From contig OX422208.1 in NCBI GenBank assembly GCA_949130495.1, positions 644,822,023 through 644,886,022 on the forward strand: 64,000 nt of DNA, in the 5' to 3' direction. The position numbers and the translations under genes are program-made. This DNA is from Sambucus nigra (Eukaryota > Streptophyta > Magnoliopsida > Dipsacales > Adoxaceae). The notes beneath the pieces were generated by a model. It had not been told where the DNA came from, searched no databases, and saw only the letters and a list, made by a program, of their open reading frames with translations. Positions within the stretch are counted from its first letter, which is position 1. Every line of letters starts with the position of its first letter. Shown here piece after piece: positions 46,515 to 58,285 of this stretch.

Positions 46515-46839
46515 TATGAACAAAAGGTAACTCCCCTCACGGAATATTTAAGCTTAGGCCTATACAGGTGCGTACAATGAAAACTGGATATGGTATCGAA
46601 TACCTTCCAGGGGAAAATCATCAATAACTGAATCAATAAACCCCACCACGACGATATTTTGCAGACCGGATAACAAACAATCATGCTTACCCGTAGGGAT
46701 TAAAACATACAAATAAATAATTATCTGCAACCTCCCGCTCTCCCCCTAACACCACAATCATTGGATCAAAACTTGTTGGGTAAGAAAATAATCTCCGTCG
46801 ACAAATCACCTAAATTAGATGAGCACCGCTGATGATGCA
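46515..46839. other. spacer, no gene seen
   Basis: AT-balanced sequence between the hAT element and the next LTR-like block. No repeats or frames worth noting. It continues the sequence interrupted by the hAT element. Confidence 0.5.
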
Positions 46840-46897
46840 GGAAACTGCACCACCCTTCAAGGGGTTTGTGAGCTCAATTCAGTGTTAACAATGGCAG

Positions 46898-46928
<31 letters not shown>

Positions 46929-47505
46929 GATGGAGGTGAGGAGAAGAGGAATCAACACCGGAATATAAGTGGTTCAGCCAATCAGGCCTACGTCCACTGT
47001 GCAAGTGTATGATGTGTATCACTGTATGAGGGCTCTAATGGCCATAGATACAATCTCTCAAGCTTTCTCTCTCTACTGTGTAGCTAGACAGAGTTTCTGC
47101 TAGGGTTGTATTTTTGGATCCCTTGTAAGGTAGGGGATGACTTCTATATATAGTACCTGGGAGGTGTAATGTACCCCCCACGCATGTAATGTCCATGTGT
47201 GTGATTGCCTCACCAATATGGGAAAGCCATCTGTCACTGTCACAGGTAGAGAATGATGATGCAATATTCTCCCCACGTGTGGGGAATAATCTTGTTATAA
47301 CTTATTTGTGTCCACGTGCCATTATCCAAATGTCAGCAGATGCTCGGCTATCGCGCCTGGTGTATGACCTCGGCCTGGGAGAGGCCGAGGTTGGTAAGTC
47401 TAAGTACTCGTTCAGTTCGAGTATTCCATGGAGATCTCGGCCTAATCCCAGCCGAGACAATGAACAAGGTCAGCCTGAGACGAGGTTGAGCTGGAGTGTT
47501 TGAAG
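46840..47505 (-). mobile_element. copia-type LTR-like block, minus orientation
   Basis: On - there is a promoter with CTATATATAGAAGTCATC (+ strand about 47,132-47,150), upstream ACGTG motifs (CCACGTGTGG at 47,274 and CCACGTG near 47,312), and downstream GTGGACGTAGGC...GCTGAACCACTT. The last is a typical R/U5 phrase of plant LTRs (GTGGACGTAGGC...GAACCACG). An (AT)n lies at 46,898-46,925. Ends and TSD were not found. Confidence 0.5.
46898..46925. repeat. (AT)n microsatellite
   Basis: About 14 AT units. Confidence 0.9.
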
Positions 47506-48456
47506 TATCGACTAATGTCTTGATGAGGTTGCTGGTGGCTTCCTGCGAGCTCGCCCTATGTCAACAAATACCAATGAACTAGACTTAAATAATGTGGATA
47601 ACTGCTCAAATCCATTTACCACTGGGGAAGGTACGTCAAAGTCTAGTGGCAGATATTTATGAGCCAATAAAGGTGTAAAAAGGCCAACATGAAAAAGTAT
47701 CCTATCAACCTCTGGTCGTATATGGAAAAATTTATACAAAATCAAGTTAAGGACGACACATCCTTGGTTGAGGAAACCTGAGCGAGTGAAAAAATGAAAA
47801 TGTAACATTATGTATAAGTGGGTCCCCGCATTGAGAGTGCAACCAATCTCATTGTCACCACGCAACCTTCAGTTGCATAGGTAAAAAAACGTCCAAACTA
47901 GCTTAACTGTCCTAGCTAATTCTAACCATCCAATTACTAATAACTTTAAAAATCTAACGACCAGCACAAAAATAAACATTAACTTGACCACGAAAACCCT
48001 ACAACACAACACATCACACAATCACATTCAATTACTATCACATACAACCCAACATTTTCATCTTCAACTTCTCATAATACCACCCCTATCATCCTTAACT
48101 ATACTCAAAACAAGTCTATCCTAACTAACCAAATCGTTAACCTATTCACTAACAAAACAAACATTCACAATGGACCTTATGGAATTCCCACATCATCATG
48201 AACTTCTAACCCAAAAGGTGGGAGCTTACTTTATACTGGTAAAGAGGATCTGAAATTTATTAATGATGGATGCTAAATGAGAGGTCTACCAACTCCAAAT
48301 GGTGATTCAATCAAACCTAAAACTCTCAAAAAGTGTAGTAGGTCATGCCATGAAGATGGTATCAACGACCCCATCTAGAGAAGATTGGATGAGAATCAAA
48401 ATGAGACTCCCTTGGAATCAGGTTAAACCTCTACCATCAAATATAAAACTTATTTC
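47506..48456. other. region upstream of the L1 endonuclease
   Basis: A 117-codon frame on - (47,512-47,865) has no features I recognise. From 47,900 the sequence is rich in A and C (CACAACACAACACATCACAC near 48,001) and may be 5' UTR or ORF1 remnants of the L1 element. I could not identify an ORF1 domain. Confidence 0.35.
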
Positions 48457-49642
48457 ATGATAATCCTCTTATGGAATTATCGAGGATTAATCAAAGACCT
48501 GCTCCACACTACGCTTTCTAACCTCGTAAGACTCTACAAACTAGACTTTGTAGCTTTTATGGAAACTCAGATTCCCATGAGCAAATTGGTGATTTCTCCT
48601 CTGGCCTTGGATTTTTAGAAACTAGGTTTGTGGACCCAGTAGTCAAAGTGGGTGGCATTTGAGTTATGTGGAACTGGATAAATATTAGCATTCATTCTAC
48701 CGACATGAACTACTCATTTATTCACCTTTTCGTTACCGAATAGAATAATGCTTTGAGTCCCAAATAACTCCCCCAAATCTCCCCCAAATCCTATGTGGAC
48801 GCCACGTCATTCTTTCACTTACCTGTCATCTATTGCCATGTGATGCGGGCCCCGCCAGTGCACAAAGCACAAGTCATTTTGGAGGAGATTTGGAGGAATT
48901 ATTTGGGACTCATAGCACTACTCTACCAAATATGACTATGAAGAATGGCTTTTCTCTGCTATCTATGCCAACGTTAACCCTAATCTTTTGATCAAGCTCT
49001 AGGAGAATCTAAAAATTGACGTAAATAACCCCTCCATCCTTTGGCTGTTGGCTAGTGATTTCAACGATCATGTCTACTCTAAGGAGTTAAAAAGTGTCAA
49101 CCCTAATAAAAGACATAATAGCTCCTCGAGGTTCATGCGTGACATCAATAAGTGTAGTTTGACCTGGGATGATCTGCCCCTCGCCTCACTTGGACAAATA
49201 GTTATAGAGGTTTCACCAATAGCATAATCCACCTTGATAAAGCCTTAACAAACTCGAAATGGAGGATCAAATTACCCGATACTACAGTGACCAACCTCTC
49301 GCACACCGCCTCTAATCATTACCCTTTGATTATCAATGCGAACGGTAACCATTCTTCCCCTAACATTATTAGACATTTATTCCTTATAGCTTGTGGGTTC
49401 TACACCCTTCCATTGATGATGTTCTTAATACTAGCTGGAACTTAAGCAAAGACTTAAAAATAAACATTTCTGAGTATATTGAAAAAACTAAAACTGGAAT
49501 AGAGAGGTTATCAGAAATATTTTTTGAAACAAGAAAAGTTGTCTTGCTAGACTTAATGGGATTCAAATTGGTCGAGAAAAGAAATTTCCTCGTAGCCTTA
49601 ATTCTTTAGAAAAACAACTTAAGTCTGATTATATCACCATCA
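48457..49642 (+). pseudogene. L1-type LINE, endonuclease part of ORF2
   Basis: The frame opens MIILLWNYRGLIKDLLHTTL and reads LVRLYKLDFVAFMETQIPMS, the start of an APE-type endonuclease (WN.RG; the ET catalytic motif). After an inserted inverted-repeat element it continues with EEWLFSAIYANVNP, WLLASDFNDHVYSKE (the GDFN motif changed to SDFN), SSRFMRDINKCSLTWDD, and ends near LNSLEKQLKSDYI. Stops and frameshifts are frequent. It is cut at 49,643 by an LTR beginning TGTAATAC; the reverse transcriptase part does not appear in the window. Confidence 0.7.
48755..48911. mobile_element. MITE-like inverted-repeat element in the LINE
   Basis: 157 bp with termini GAGTCCCAAATAACTCCCCC and, inverted from the right, GAGTCCCAAATAATTCCTCC. 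The pairing goes on through AAATCTCC on both sides, about 28 bp with two mismatches. It has no coding capacity and splits the endonuclease frame. A clear TSD was not found (flanks AATGCTTT and ATAGCACT match at four of eight), so the superfamily stays open. Confidence 0.75.
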
Positions 49643-51170
49643 TGTAATACCACATATTATTTATAAGTAAATTAATTAATTAAATGGGTTAATTAATTTA
49701 AAAAAATGGTTTAGTTGGAATTAAATTAAATTAAAAATATTTGATTTAATTTGGATTCGGCAAATATCTGAAGAATTAAATGATTTTTTACACTTCAATG
49801 ATTAAAATTAGTAATTTGGTGAAATGGTTTAAACCTAAGGGGTAATTGGGAAATTTCAGAATTTTCCTCGACTCCAAGTTTATTTTGAAAATAGAATCAC
49901 GAATTTGTTTTTAATTTAAAATTTGTATTTATTAAGGACTTTTAATATATAGTCTTCCTAATTAAATAAGGAGTAAGAAATTGGATTTGGGTAGGAAGCT
50001 TTAAAAAAAAAGAATTTTTGTTACGAAAACAATTAGAGAATGAGGTGAGGAGGGACACTGAAATTTCATTTAGCCGGCATTTTTATTTTATTTTCCTTTA
50101 TCTTCGTTCGTTTTTATAAGCGCGTGGGAGTTAGGAGAGATGATGATTTTTTTGCGCAACCGCCGTTTTGATATTTTTTATTATTTTCTTCTCTCTTTTG
50201 GTTTAGAAATAGGCGCATGGGAGTTTGAAAAGGGGCTTAGAGTTTGTTTCTTTTGAGAGTTTGTTTCATCTAGGTAGCTAACATTTATTGGACTCCTTTT
50301 TACTTGATTTTAAAAGGTAATTGGCATTGAATCTTTCAAAAATAAAAACACATGCCACTTTTATTATACCAGACAGAAAAGCTACAAAACTTTATTTTCA
50401 ACCCTAAAGCCCCATTAAAAAAAATCAACCAATTTGGGACACTTTAAACACATATTTTCAAGAAGGCAAAATATTGGAACTTTCTCATCTTTGAGAGACG
50501 AATGCAACCGAGTAATCAGATTTTCAAAATAATTATTTCTCTCGAAAGAATATAACTATTATTCTCCTTAAGTATTATTTGTTTTAAATGTTGCCTAAAC
50601 ATTAAATACGCATATTTTCTCAATACGAGTAGCAACTTAATTAGGGAAAGTGATCACCTAATTATAAATATATTTCTATTAACTTCTGAAACTGGTTTTA
50701 ATACTCGAAGACCACATTCGTAGATAGATGTACCTTGTTAATTGGGATTTTTGGGATGAATCGCATGTTAATTAAAGACAAAATTTGGCGTTATGAATTG
50801 ATTTATAAAATCACGTAGATGATTTATATTATGTCTAATGTGATAAATTGTCATTGAAAATTGTTATTATGCATGTTTGAACTAGTTTATGTGTTAGTTT
50901 GATATATATCATTTGTATTGAAATAGTGAATTTGAACAACTTGCTGGGATATTTTGTCGAGCTCGATTATCACATGATATAATTGATTTGTTGCACAAGG
51001 AATCGGATTTGTGTGATAGAGAAATAAAGTAATCATAATGTTGGACGAAAAAGGATAATTAATGTAGAAATTTTCGGTGTAAGTAAATTGACATCGTTGA
51101 GATGTTGGGATTTATGTAATTAGTTATGCTTACAACCTTGAATTTGTATATTATTTTCTAGGCATGGGAC
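49643..51170 (+). mobile_element. TGTAATAC-type LTR inserted in the LINE (left part)
   Basis: Starts TGTAATACCACATATTATTT directly in the LINE text. AT-rich and non-coding. The right part continues at 61,142 after TEK-E. A matching 3' end and TSD (CATCA expected) were not found, so whether it is solo, truncated or part of a longer element is open. Confidence 0.55.
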
Positions 51171-53068
51171 TGTAATACCCCATATTTTTTAAGGATTTTA
51201 TTTTAGTTGTAGAATTAGGATTAATTAATTTAAATGGAGAAAATTCATTTATTAATTAATTCGAATTTAAATGTAATAATTACTAGCGTGACGAGAGTTA
51301 GTATTTATCGGTGATAATTATGTTGAATATTACTTAGCGAGTAAATTAATATATGATTATGAAAATATTATTATGGCCGGGAGTAAAAAAAATACGATAG
51401 TTGCAATATATTTAGTTGGGACGCTTATGTGAGTCGTGTCAGTACTACTTTATTGGGTTAAAAAGATAATTTACTTTTAAGTAAATCGTATGACCATTTC
51501 GAGTGCGCCGGTGAGTCCGAAAGGATCGAGATAGTCAGAAAACTCTACTCGGGTGTTTTATTTGGGTTTCGGGCAATTTAGGCCAAACCGACACCCTGGA
51601 AGGGTCTTTTGAGAATTTTGGGAATTAAAATGGACGAAAATAGAAAATTTAAAAGGAAGAGTGAGTGGGTAATAGACCATCTGTGAGTTTGCAAACCTAC
51701 TTAAGAGAGAGAGAACCAAAGAGGAAGAAGAAGAACTCCATAGGAGCCCAAGAATAAAGACTCAAGCTCTCACACCAAAAATTATACCAACGCGTAGATC
51801 GTGAAGAGAGGATCAACCGTACACCAATTTCATCCAGTGAATCAGAGGTTCACAAAAAGGCAAGTGTTTATCTTGCTGAATTTTTAGAGCATATATGATT
51901 CATGTTAATGTAGTTGATGGAACAACCATAATATTATGAATTTGGGATAGAAATTGGGTATTAATCTTTAATTGGGAGTATAGGTTTGCATGTAGTTGAA
52001 TAACCATATTCTGGGTATGATAAATCTGGGTTTTGTATGTTGATTTCACAAAATTAAATCTGGGATTAAATGATTGTAAATGGAGGTTATGTGAAACTAA
52101 GGCTTGATGAAAATTTGAGAAACTAATTGAAATTCATGTTATACTTTTAGGGATTTGATGTTAAAAACGAATGGAAAGTATTCTAATACTAGGGGATATG
52201 ATTTAGAGTCATTGAATTTGGATTAGGATGAGTTTTGAAGTAATTTTGTGGTTGAACATATTGGAAAAACGTAAATTTTGAAAGACATGGATGAATTCTC
52301 ATTCGAACGAGAATTCCAATGAGATTACTAACGTGATTTTAGAGTTCGTTCAAAGTAAGAAACTCGTTCAAACGACCTCGTTCGAATGATAATCCCCAAG
52401 TTCTAACGAGATTTCAGAAACTCCAATTTTTGCCCAAATGAGTTAAAAATCCTTCTAGATTCCTTTACGTGAGAGAATAGGATCTACGGTATCCTATAGT
52501 AGCTTTTTTCATGATTTAGTAGTGGGAGGAATTGTGTAACTACCAAGGGAATGGGTTGGAATGAGAGAACCTTAGAGGGCATATACGATAGAAAGGTAAA
52601 TCGTACAGTTAAAGTATAGCTGGTAGTAGGGACGAATATACTACATATAAATTCGAGAACTTAGGTTGTGTGAATACCTAATGAATATAATAGGTTGTGT
52701 GTATACTTATTGATTGAACTACTATGTTTATAACATACCGACGCTGCTTGCTATCGGGTGGAGGTTGCGCGTTGTGGACGATCATGCCTTGAGGAGCCTT
52801 CGGGTGGGATATTAATTTGTACCACTAGAGCATAGAACCTAGGTACAGGCTATCTGTGAGAATGGTAGTGATGACGGTCGTATGGTGCGTAGGTATGTGC
52901 ATAGCCCATCGGCTTGGAACTATGTTCGCCTCCAATATGTTTGTTTGTTTTGATGGCTCACGAGAGATTGAACCCTTAGTCCTTATCGCAATGAGCGATG
53001 CACCAGGACATGATAGCAAAGTATGCATGCACCGCAGTTGTGTCTAGGGGTGCAGTATTGTGTATATA

Positions 53069-53099
<31 letters not shown>

Positions 53100-54035
53100 T
53101 TGTGATACTATCTACCGTGTCAATTATGTAGGCATGTCTAGTAATGGAATACGAAATGAACTAGCTTGATGAATACTTTACATATATTAAATTAAAAGGG
53201 CGTTTATCCATGTTAAAGAGGAATTAACTATAGGTATAATGTATAATGCAAGGGAAATATATGGGAACAATATTGGACTATGATTATATGTTAAACGGAA
53301 ATGACCTAATTAGCATGAGAATAGAAACTAGTAGGGTTTGATGGAACGTTAGGCGTGCACATTAGATGAGAGGTGAGCATCTCAAGTGAGTACGATAACC
53401 TAACATGATTAATATATGTGTTATACACTAATTTTAACCACTTGGTGATTTTTAAACTGTTTTGAACTCGGGCTTAGACCCGTTTTCTGCAAATCTCTTT
53501 TCTTGTCAAATTGTTTTTAGGTGCCCAGCCACAGGAACACCGATCATAGGAGATCCATTCACTCGACAGGCTGTAGCTGCTATAGAAGTTACAGGACCTT
53601 GGTGGTAGACGCTTATATGTCTATCATTTCCTCCTTTTGAGTTATTTCACTCGTTAGGGCATGTTGCCCCTTTTTTATTCAGATGTTGAGAGTTTTTGGA
53701 TTTGTCTATTTACTTCATTTAGTTGTTGAGTTTATTTCTGTTGGATTATTATATTTGGGACTTAGACTGTAAGTGTTTTCTCCAACTTTATTTTACTATT
53801 GCAGTTATTTCCTATCACATGAGATTGATGTGAATGGTGAATGTTTAATTATTTCGTTAGCCTAGTTTTATATTAATGAAAATATAAAATTTTGACGTCA
53901 ACCTTTTTAAATATTAGGTGGTTAGTATTTAGTAATAAAGTTTTCGACAGTGATGCATAATTTGAACCAACCGAATATTCATATTTAATTTTACAAAGGA
54001 CTGATCACCCGGTATTTAATTAGGCGGGTGTCACA
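51171..54035 (+). repeat. TEK-E 5' LTR
   Basis: 2865 bp, TGTAATACCCC to GGGTGTCACA. It contains a purine-rich leader (AAGAGAGAGAGAACCAAAG, 51,702), a TCGTTCGAACGA cluster (52,300-52,400), an (AT)n tract near 53,054-53,100, and a conserved 60-codon frame at 52,856 that is shared with the other LTR only because the LTRs are copies. Confidence 0.9.
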
Positions 54036-57000
54036 GGTGGTATCAGAGCATCAGGTTCTAGAGTCCTTAGGATCTGTGCGCCTTATTATGCTTCCAGCGT
54101 ATCTTTCTTTGATATAGAGCCGTATATTTAGTATTGTTGATTTCTATGGTGAGATTTCGTCCTCCTTCCATAACATATATATTAGTGAATCTTAATTGCA
54201 TTTGGGTGTGTTCGGGTGTCGAAGAATAAAGTATAACTGGCGAGGGCCGTGGGGAGGACAATAGGAGGAAAGGCTCAGTAGAAGTTGTAAGATGATGACC
54301 GTAGTCGAGGTCACCCCGATTATGGCACGGGAAGTTAGGACTGTATAGACTGCTAGGGTGCAGCAGATAATTTTCAAGTATCGCTATAGTAGGAAGTAGT
54401 GTCAAATTAAACTCACCCAATGTGGTTGGAATGGAAGAGAGTCAAATGATCCTTTGGAGCGGACCATCAGTGGAAATTATAGAAATATAGAGATTGTGAG
54501 TGTGTCAACCAACGTAGGTTAAATGTCCAAAAAATTGGGGCATATGGAAAAGAGTGGTTAACCGAAAGTGAAAATTTGGGGAAAAATTTTCTTTGGCTCG
54601 TAAGAGCAAAGTTATAATGGTGAGCGTCAACCACGACATTTAGAAGTGGATTGTCGTGTCAATGGAAGGATTTCAGGTACGGTTTGACTACAAGTTCCTT
54701 CATCCGATGTTCAGGATAAGATGTGAACGATGTTCTGAACTCAGCACAGCAGGACTGTACAGAGGTCCATTTCTAAAAATGAACTTAATTATTTAGTGAA
54801 TCTTGTACCGAATGAAGTAGGTACAATAGGGAAGAGAATTTTAAAGTGGAAAATTAACTTATAAGAATAATTGCCAACACTTATGGGGAATTCTCCTTGG
54901 GCGGTCGGTGAAGATGGAGACAATGTCGCATTTTGTCAATAGAGATGTTAACGCTTCCTTATGTAGGGAGCTAAAAGAATTAAAAATTTAGTCAGAGAGT
55001 AAGACTGGGTGAAACGGTGTTAGTGAAACACCACAAAGGGGAGACCCATCAAGGAACACATTTAAATGATTCGAATAGATAAATCCTTACCAAGTGATGG
55101 TGATTTTAGTCAGGGTTGTTGACGCCAGCAGTGTATTCCTTAGGAGCAACGGAACTAAGAGGGTAATATGGGTAGCCATCAGAGTTGAGACTACAAGAGT
55201 CTGAGAGAAGGGCAACCTTAATATGATCAGTATGGCCGCAGATGAGTGGATTATATATAGAAGTATTTTCGTAGAGAGCAATATCACATGCATTAGTTTT
55301 GCTCGAAGTGAGTAAAGGGGAAAGAGTATGGTGCCTAGTAAGAGCAATGATTAAAGAAATTTTTTATTTGGTTCGTACAAGCGTGTTACGTCCGGGAACC
55401 ATTTGAGCATCCAGGGTGATTGGTAAGGTAGGAGATATGAGTTTTAGCCTCGAAGAAGGAGGTATGTTTTATGTGACTAAAATGAGTCACGGTACGTTGA
55501 TCTGTGATAGATTCGCACGTGATTAAGTTTAGTGCATATATCGATAATATTATGTGTATGTTTTCCCCGGTATAGAGGGATTATAACTGGTGTCACCCAT
55601 GGGGCAAGCGAGTGTATTGATAGTGGCATATGTTTTGTTGAGATTACTTTTTTAAGGGACGTGTTATACGAGTATGACATTATCCTGGATAAGGCTTTAT
55701 AATAATGGTTAAAACGATAGTGGGCAGTATTTCAAGGCTATCGGGGTTGCTGTTCTAGGGCAGGATGTGTTGTTTTGGTGATGCCTCACTTGCGAGAGGG
55801 TCGAGTTCGCATCTATGTTACATTATTAAAGGGACTTCGAAAAATATAGTGTCTTTAAATGTTTGATCCCACTGTGTATGGACTTTATTGATATGATTCG
55901 AGGTGTATTCGGTTTCCTGTTGAGCAGAGAGATTTAGCTTGTTATTATGTTTAGCGCTCAGGGCTTGGTGATAATAAGAGCACATTGTTATATCACTCCT
56001 TTAGAGACGTGGGGGGTGAGATTTATATTTATTTATCTGAGGATAAGAAATTGAGAGTTCCGATTCTATTCGAGGTTTATGGAATTTTGTTACCACCAAT
56101 GTTGAGTGATAGTGAATTTGAGGGGGAAACTTCTTGTTTAAATGTAATTGCGGGAGGAGATATAGCTTTTATGCCAAGAGACAGGAATTTAGGGGTACAT
56201 GCTATTGACAGAGGACCTAACGGATTTCGATGACCAACAATGCTAGGTAGTAGTGTATCGGGGGGCTTCCTTAGTTGTATTTTGCTTTGCGAGACATCCC
56301 ATACATGAAACTTAGCGTCAGGTTGGCAGTAGGGAGATGTTTAGCCATTAGTCCATGAGTCTGGTACCTCGGTTATTATGAAAGTATGTAGTTATAACTG
56401 TAAGTTGGAAGTTATATTACGATATAAGTCCAGCGGAGCCGGTTGTACGATGAGGAAACATTAAAAAATTTATCTATCGCCACGAGCGGAAGGGTGGAAT
56501 GATGTTTAGGACTTAAAAATTAAATTTCGGGGATGATTGAGGATACCCAATGGTTATAGCCACGTTGTGAATACAGGGGCAATTATGAATTGGGTGATAT
56601 GTGTGAAGCGTATGTGATGTTTACGCAAGTGTGCATGGCCTATAGGGTGTGTGGGCGCCATGGTTAACTGATGTCAGAATCGTTCGAGTTAAAGGGACGT
56701 GGGAATAGATGAGTGAAATATATGCCAGTGGGGATTATATAACGAATTGGAAGTGGTATAATGGATTAATAGTCGTGTGAGAAGAATGGTAATCCATGTA
56801 TATGTGTACGGTCAGAGAAGCACACCCGAATTTAGTTGAAAGGCTGTGGGAAGCCATTTAAAAAGGGATATCTCTTGAGAAGAGGAAAATTTAACTATTA
56901 TGAAATTGTAGAGCGAAGTCCTACCCAGTCGAATGTTGAGAGTGACTTGAGCATAAACATAATGAAGATTGTCAATAAGGTATAAAGAGTCCAGAAGTGC

Positions 57001-57850
57001 ACATCGTGGCGAAAAGTGCACGGGTCAGAACTTTTGGAATGCCCCGAAAGAAGAAGGGGAGTATTAAGTACCGCTTAATGTGAGATGTAATAAGTGGAAT
57101 TCGGTATTGAACGGGACATAGTGTGTAGTCTCCGTGTGCACCACTCGTAGATAGAAATCATTTGGAGCAAGATGATCATCCATAAAACTTTGTATCAAGT
57201 CGACGATTCCAATAATGGAAGGGGACAGTCAAGCTGGTAAGTTTTATTGATGGGTTGTCGCCCTCAAGATAAGTTCACAGTTTACTTCAATTGTGTGGAA
57301 CAAGTTAACCAAAAAGGGAATAATTGTTATTCCTTTGGGATGCGTTACACATTCAGATAGTGTGACCCAACCTTTCTTTGAAAAGAAGGATCGCGCTAGT
57401 GCGTGGTCCTTCCCAGTATGGTTGTGAACTAGAATGAGATCCCTGAACCCCACCTACAATATGGGATTTTAAGAAGCAGTAGAAATGATGTTTTGTTTTG
57501 AGCAGGTCATATCACCTATAGCCGAGGAGTAAGCAGGAGGTGATCGATAACTAGTGAAGCTGTACGATGTGATTTTGGAATCACTATGATTATTTTATTT
57601 CCACAACAGATATAGCTGGTAAGTGAAGTATAATGGGGTAATTAGGAGAATATATTACCTAACGGTAGAGTTGTGCGTAAATACTCGACCTGTTTGCTGT
57701 GAACAAGGTGCTTATTGCGATTTTGTATGGAAAAACCTTAACCATTCTCCCTCTGGTTGTTTAGAGGTGAGTGGATAATCATAAATTTTGGATTGATCGA
57801 GAGTTAAAGTCCGATGACTAAAGTGGAATACCCACAAATAGTCTTGGATG
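54036..57850 (+). other. TEK-E internal region, no recognisable gene
   Basis: After the primer site I find no gag, protease or RT motif. The longest frame (55,985-56,233, 82 codons) has no family features. At 56,245-56,345 lies a diverged copy of the tandem module of the solo LTR at 33 kb. The region is either very decayed or was never coding, as in LARD-type elements. Confidence 0.6.
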
Positions 57851-57854
57851 GTTT

Positions 57855-58090
57855 CGAATATTGTAAGATTTACGTCTCTAGGAACCGAGATTTAAAGGAT
57901 TGACAAGAGTGGTCAGATGTTCATATGGTTTCCCTCAGGATACAAGTTTTTGTGTTTAGATGAATACGGAAAGTTGGCACGTAGTGATGTGCGGCCTTCC
58001 AATATTATTGAGAAAATAGGGCCAATGATGTATAGGGTCATATTATTCAATATCGTGGGTAGGAGCACGGTGTGAGGTGCCGTTATTGAG
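57855..58090 (+). pseudogene. TEK-E integrase C-terminal remnant
   Basis: KIYVSRNRDLK (about 57,870) corresponds to the K.YAD.RRRDLEF block. SDVRPSNIIEKIGPMMYRVI (57,981-58,040) corresponds to the GPFEI.EKIGPVAYRL block of chromovirus integrases. Between and around them the frame is broken. It shows that the element once carried pol on +. Confidence 0.65.
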
Positions 58091-58285
58091 ATATGACTAT
58101 AACTAATGAAGAGTATCACTATTTAGAAAGTTAAACAAGCTTGCTTTGAAGCTGGGACTATAGTGATCAAGCCTTACCTTGAAGTTGGTTTTGAATACTG
58201 GAGGATACGGTGTTGTAAGATCCTCAGTCTTAGTAGCGATTGTGTATGAATTTTGGGACGAAATTTCGCTATTAGGGAGGAAGTA

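Noticed and set aside
52856..53047. 63-codon frame conserved with 59,985-60,230
   Set aside because: Both lie at the same place in the two LTRs of TEK-E; the likeness comes from LTR duplication, and there is no family signal.
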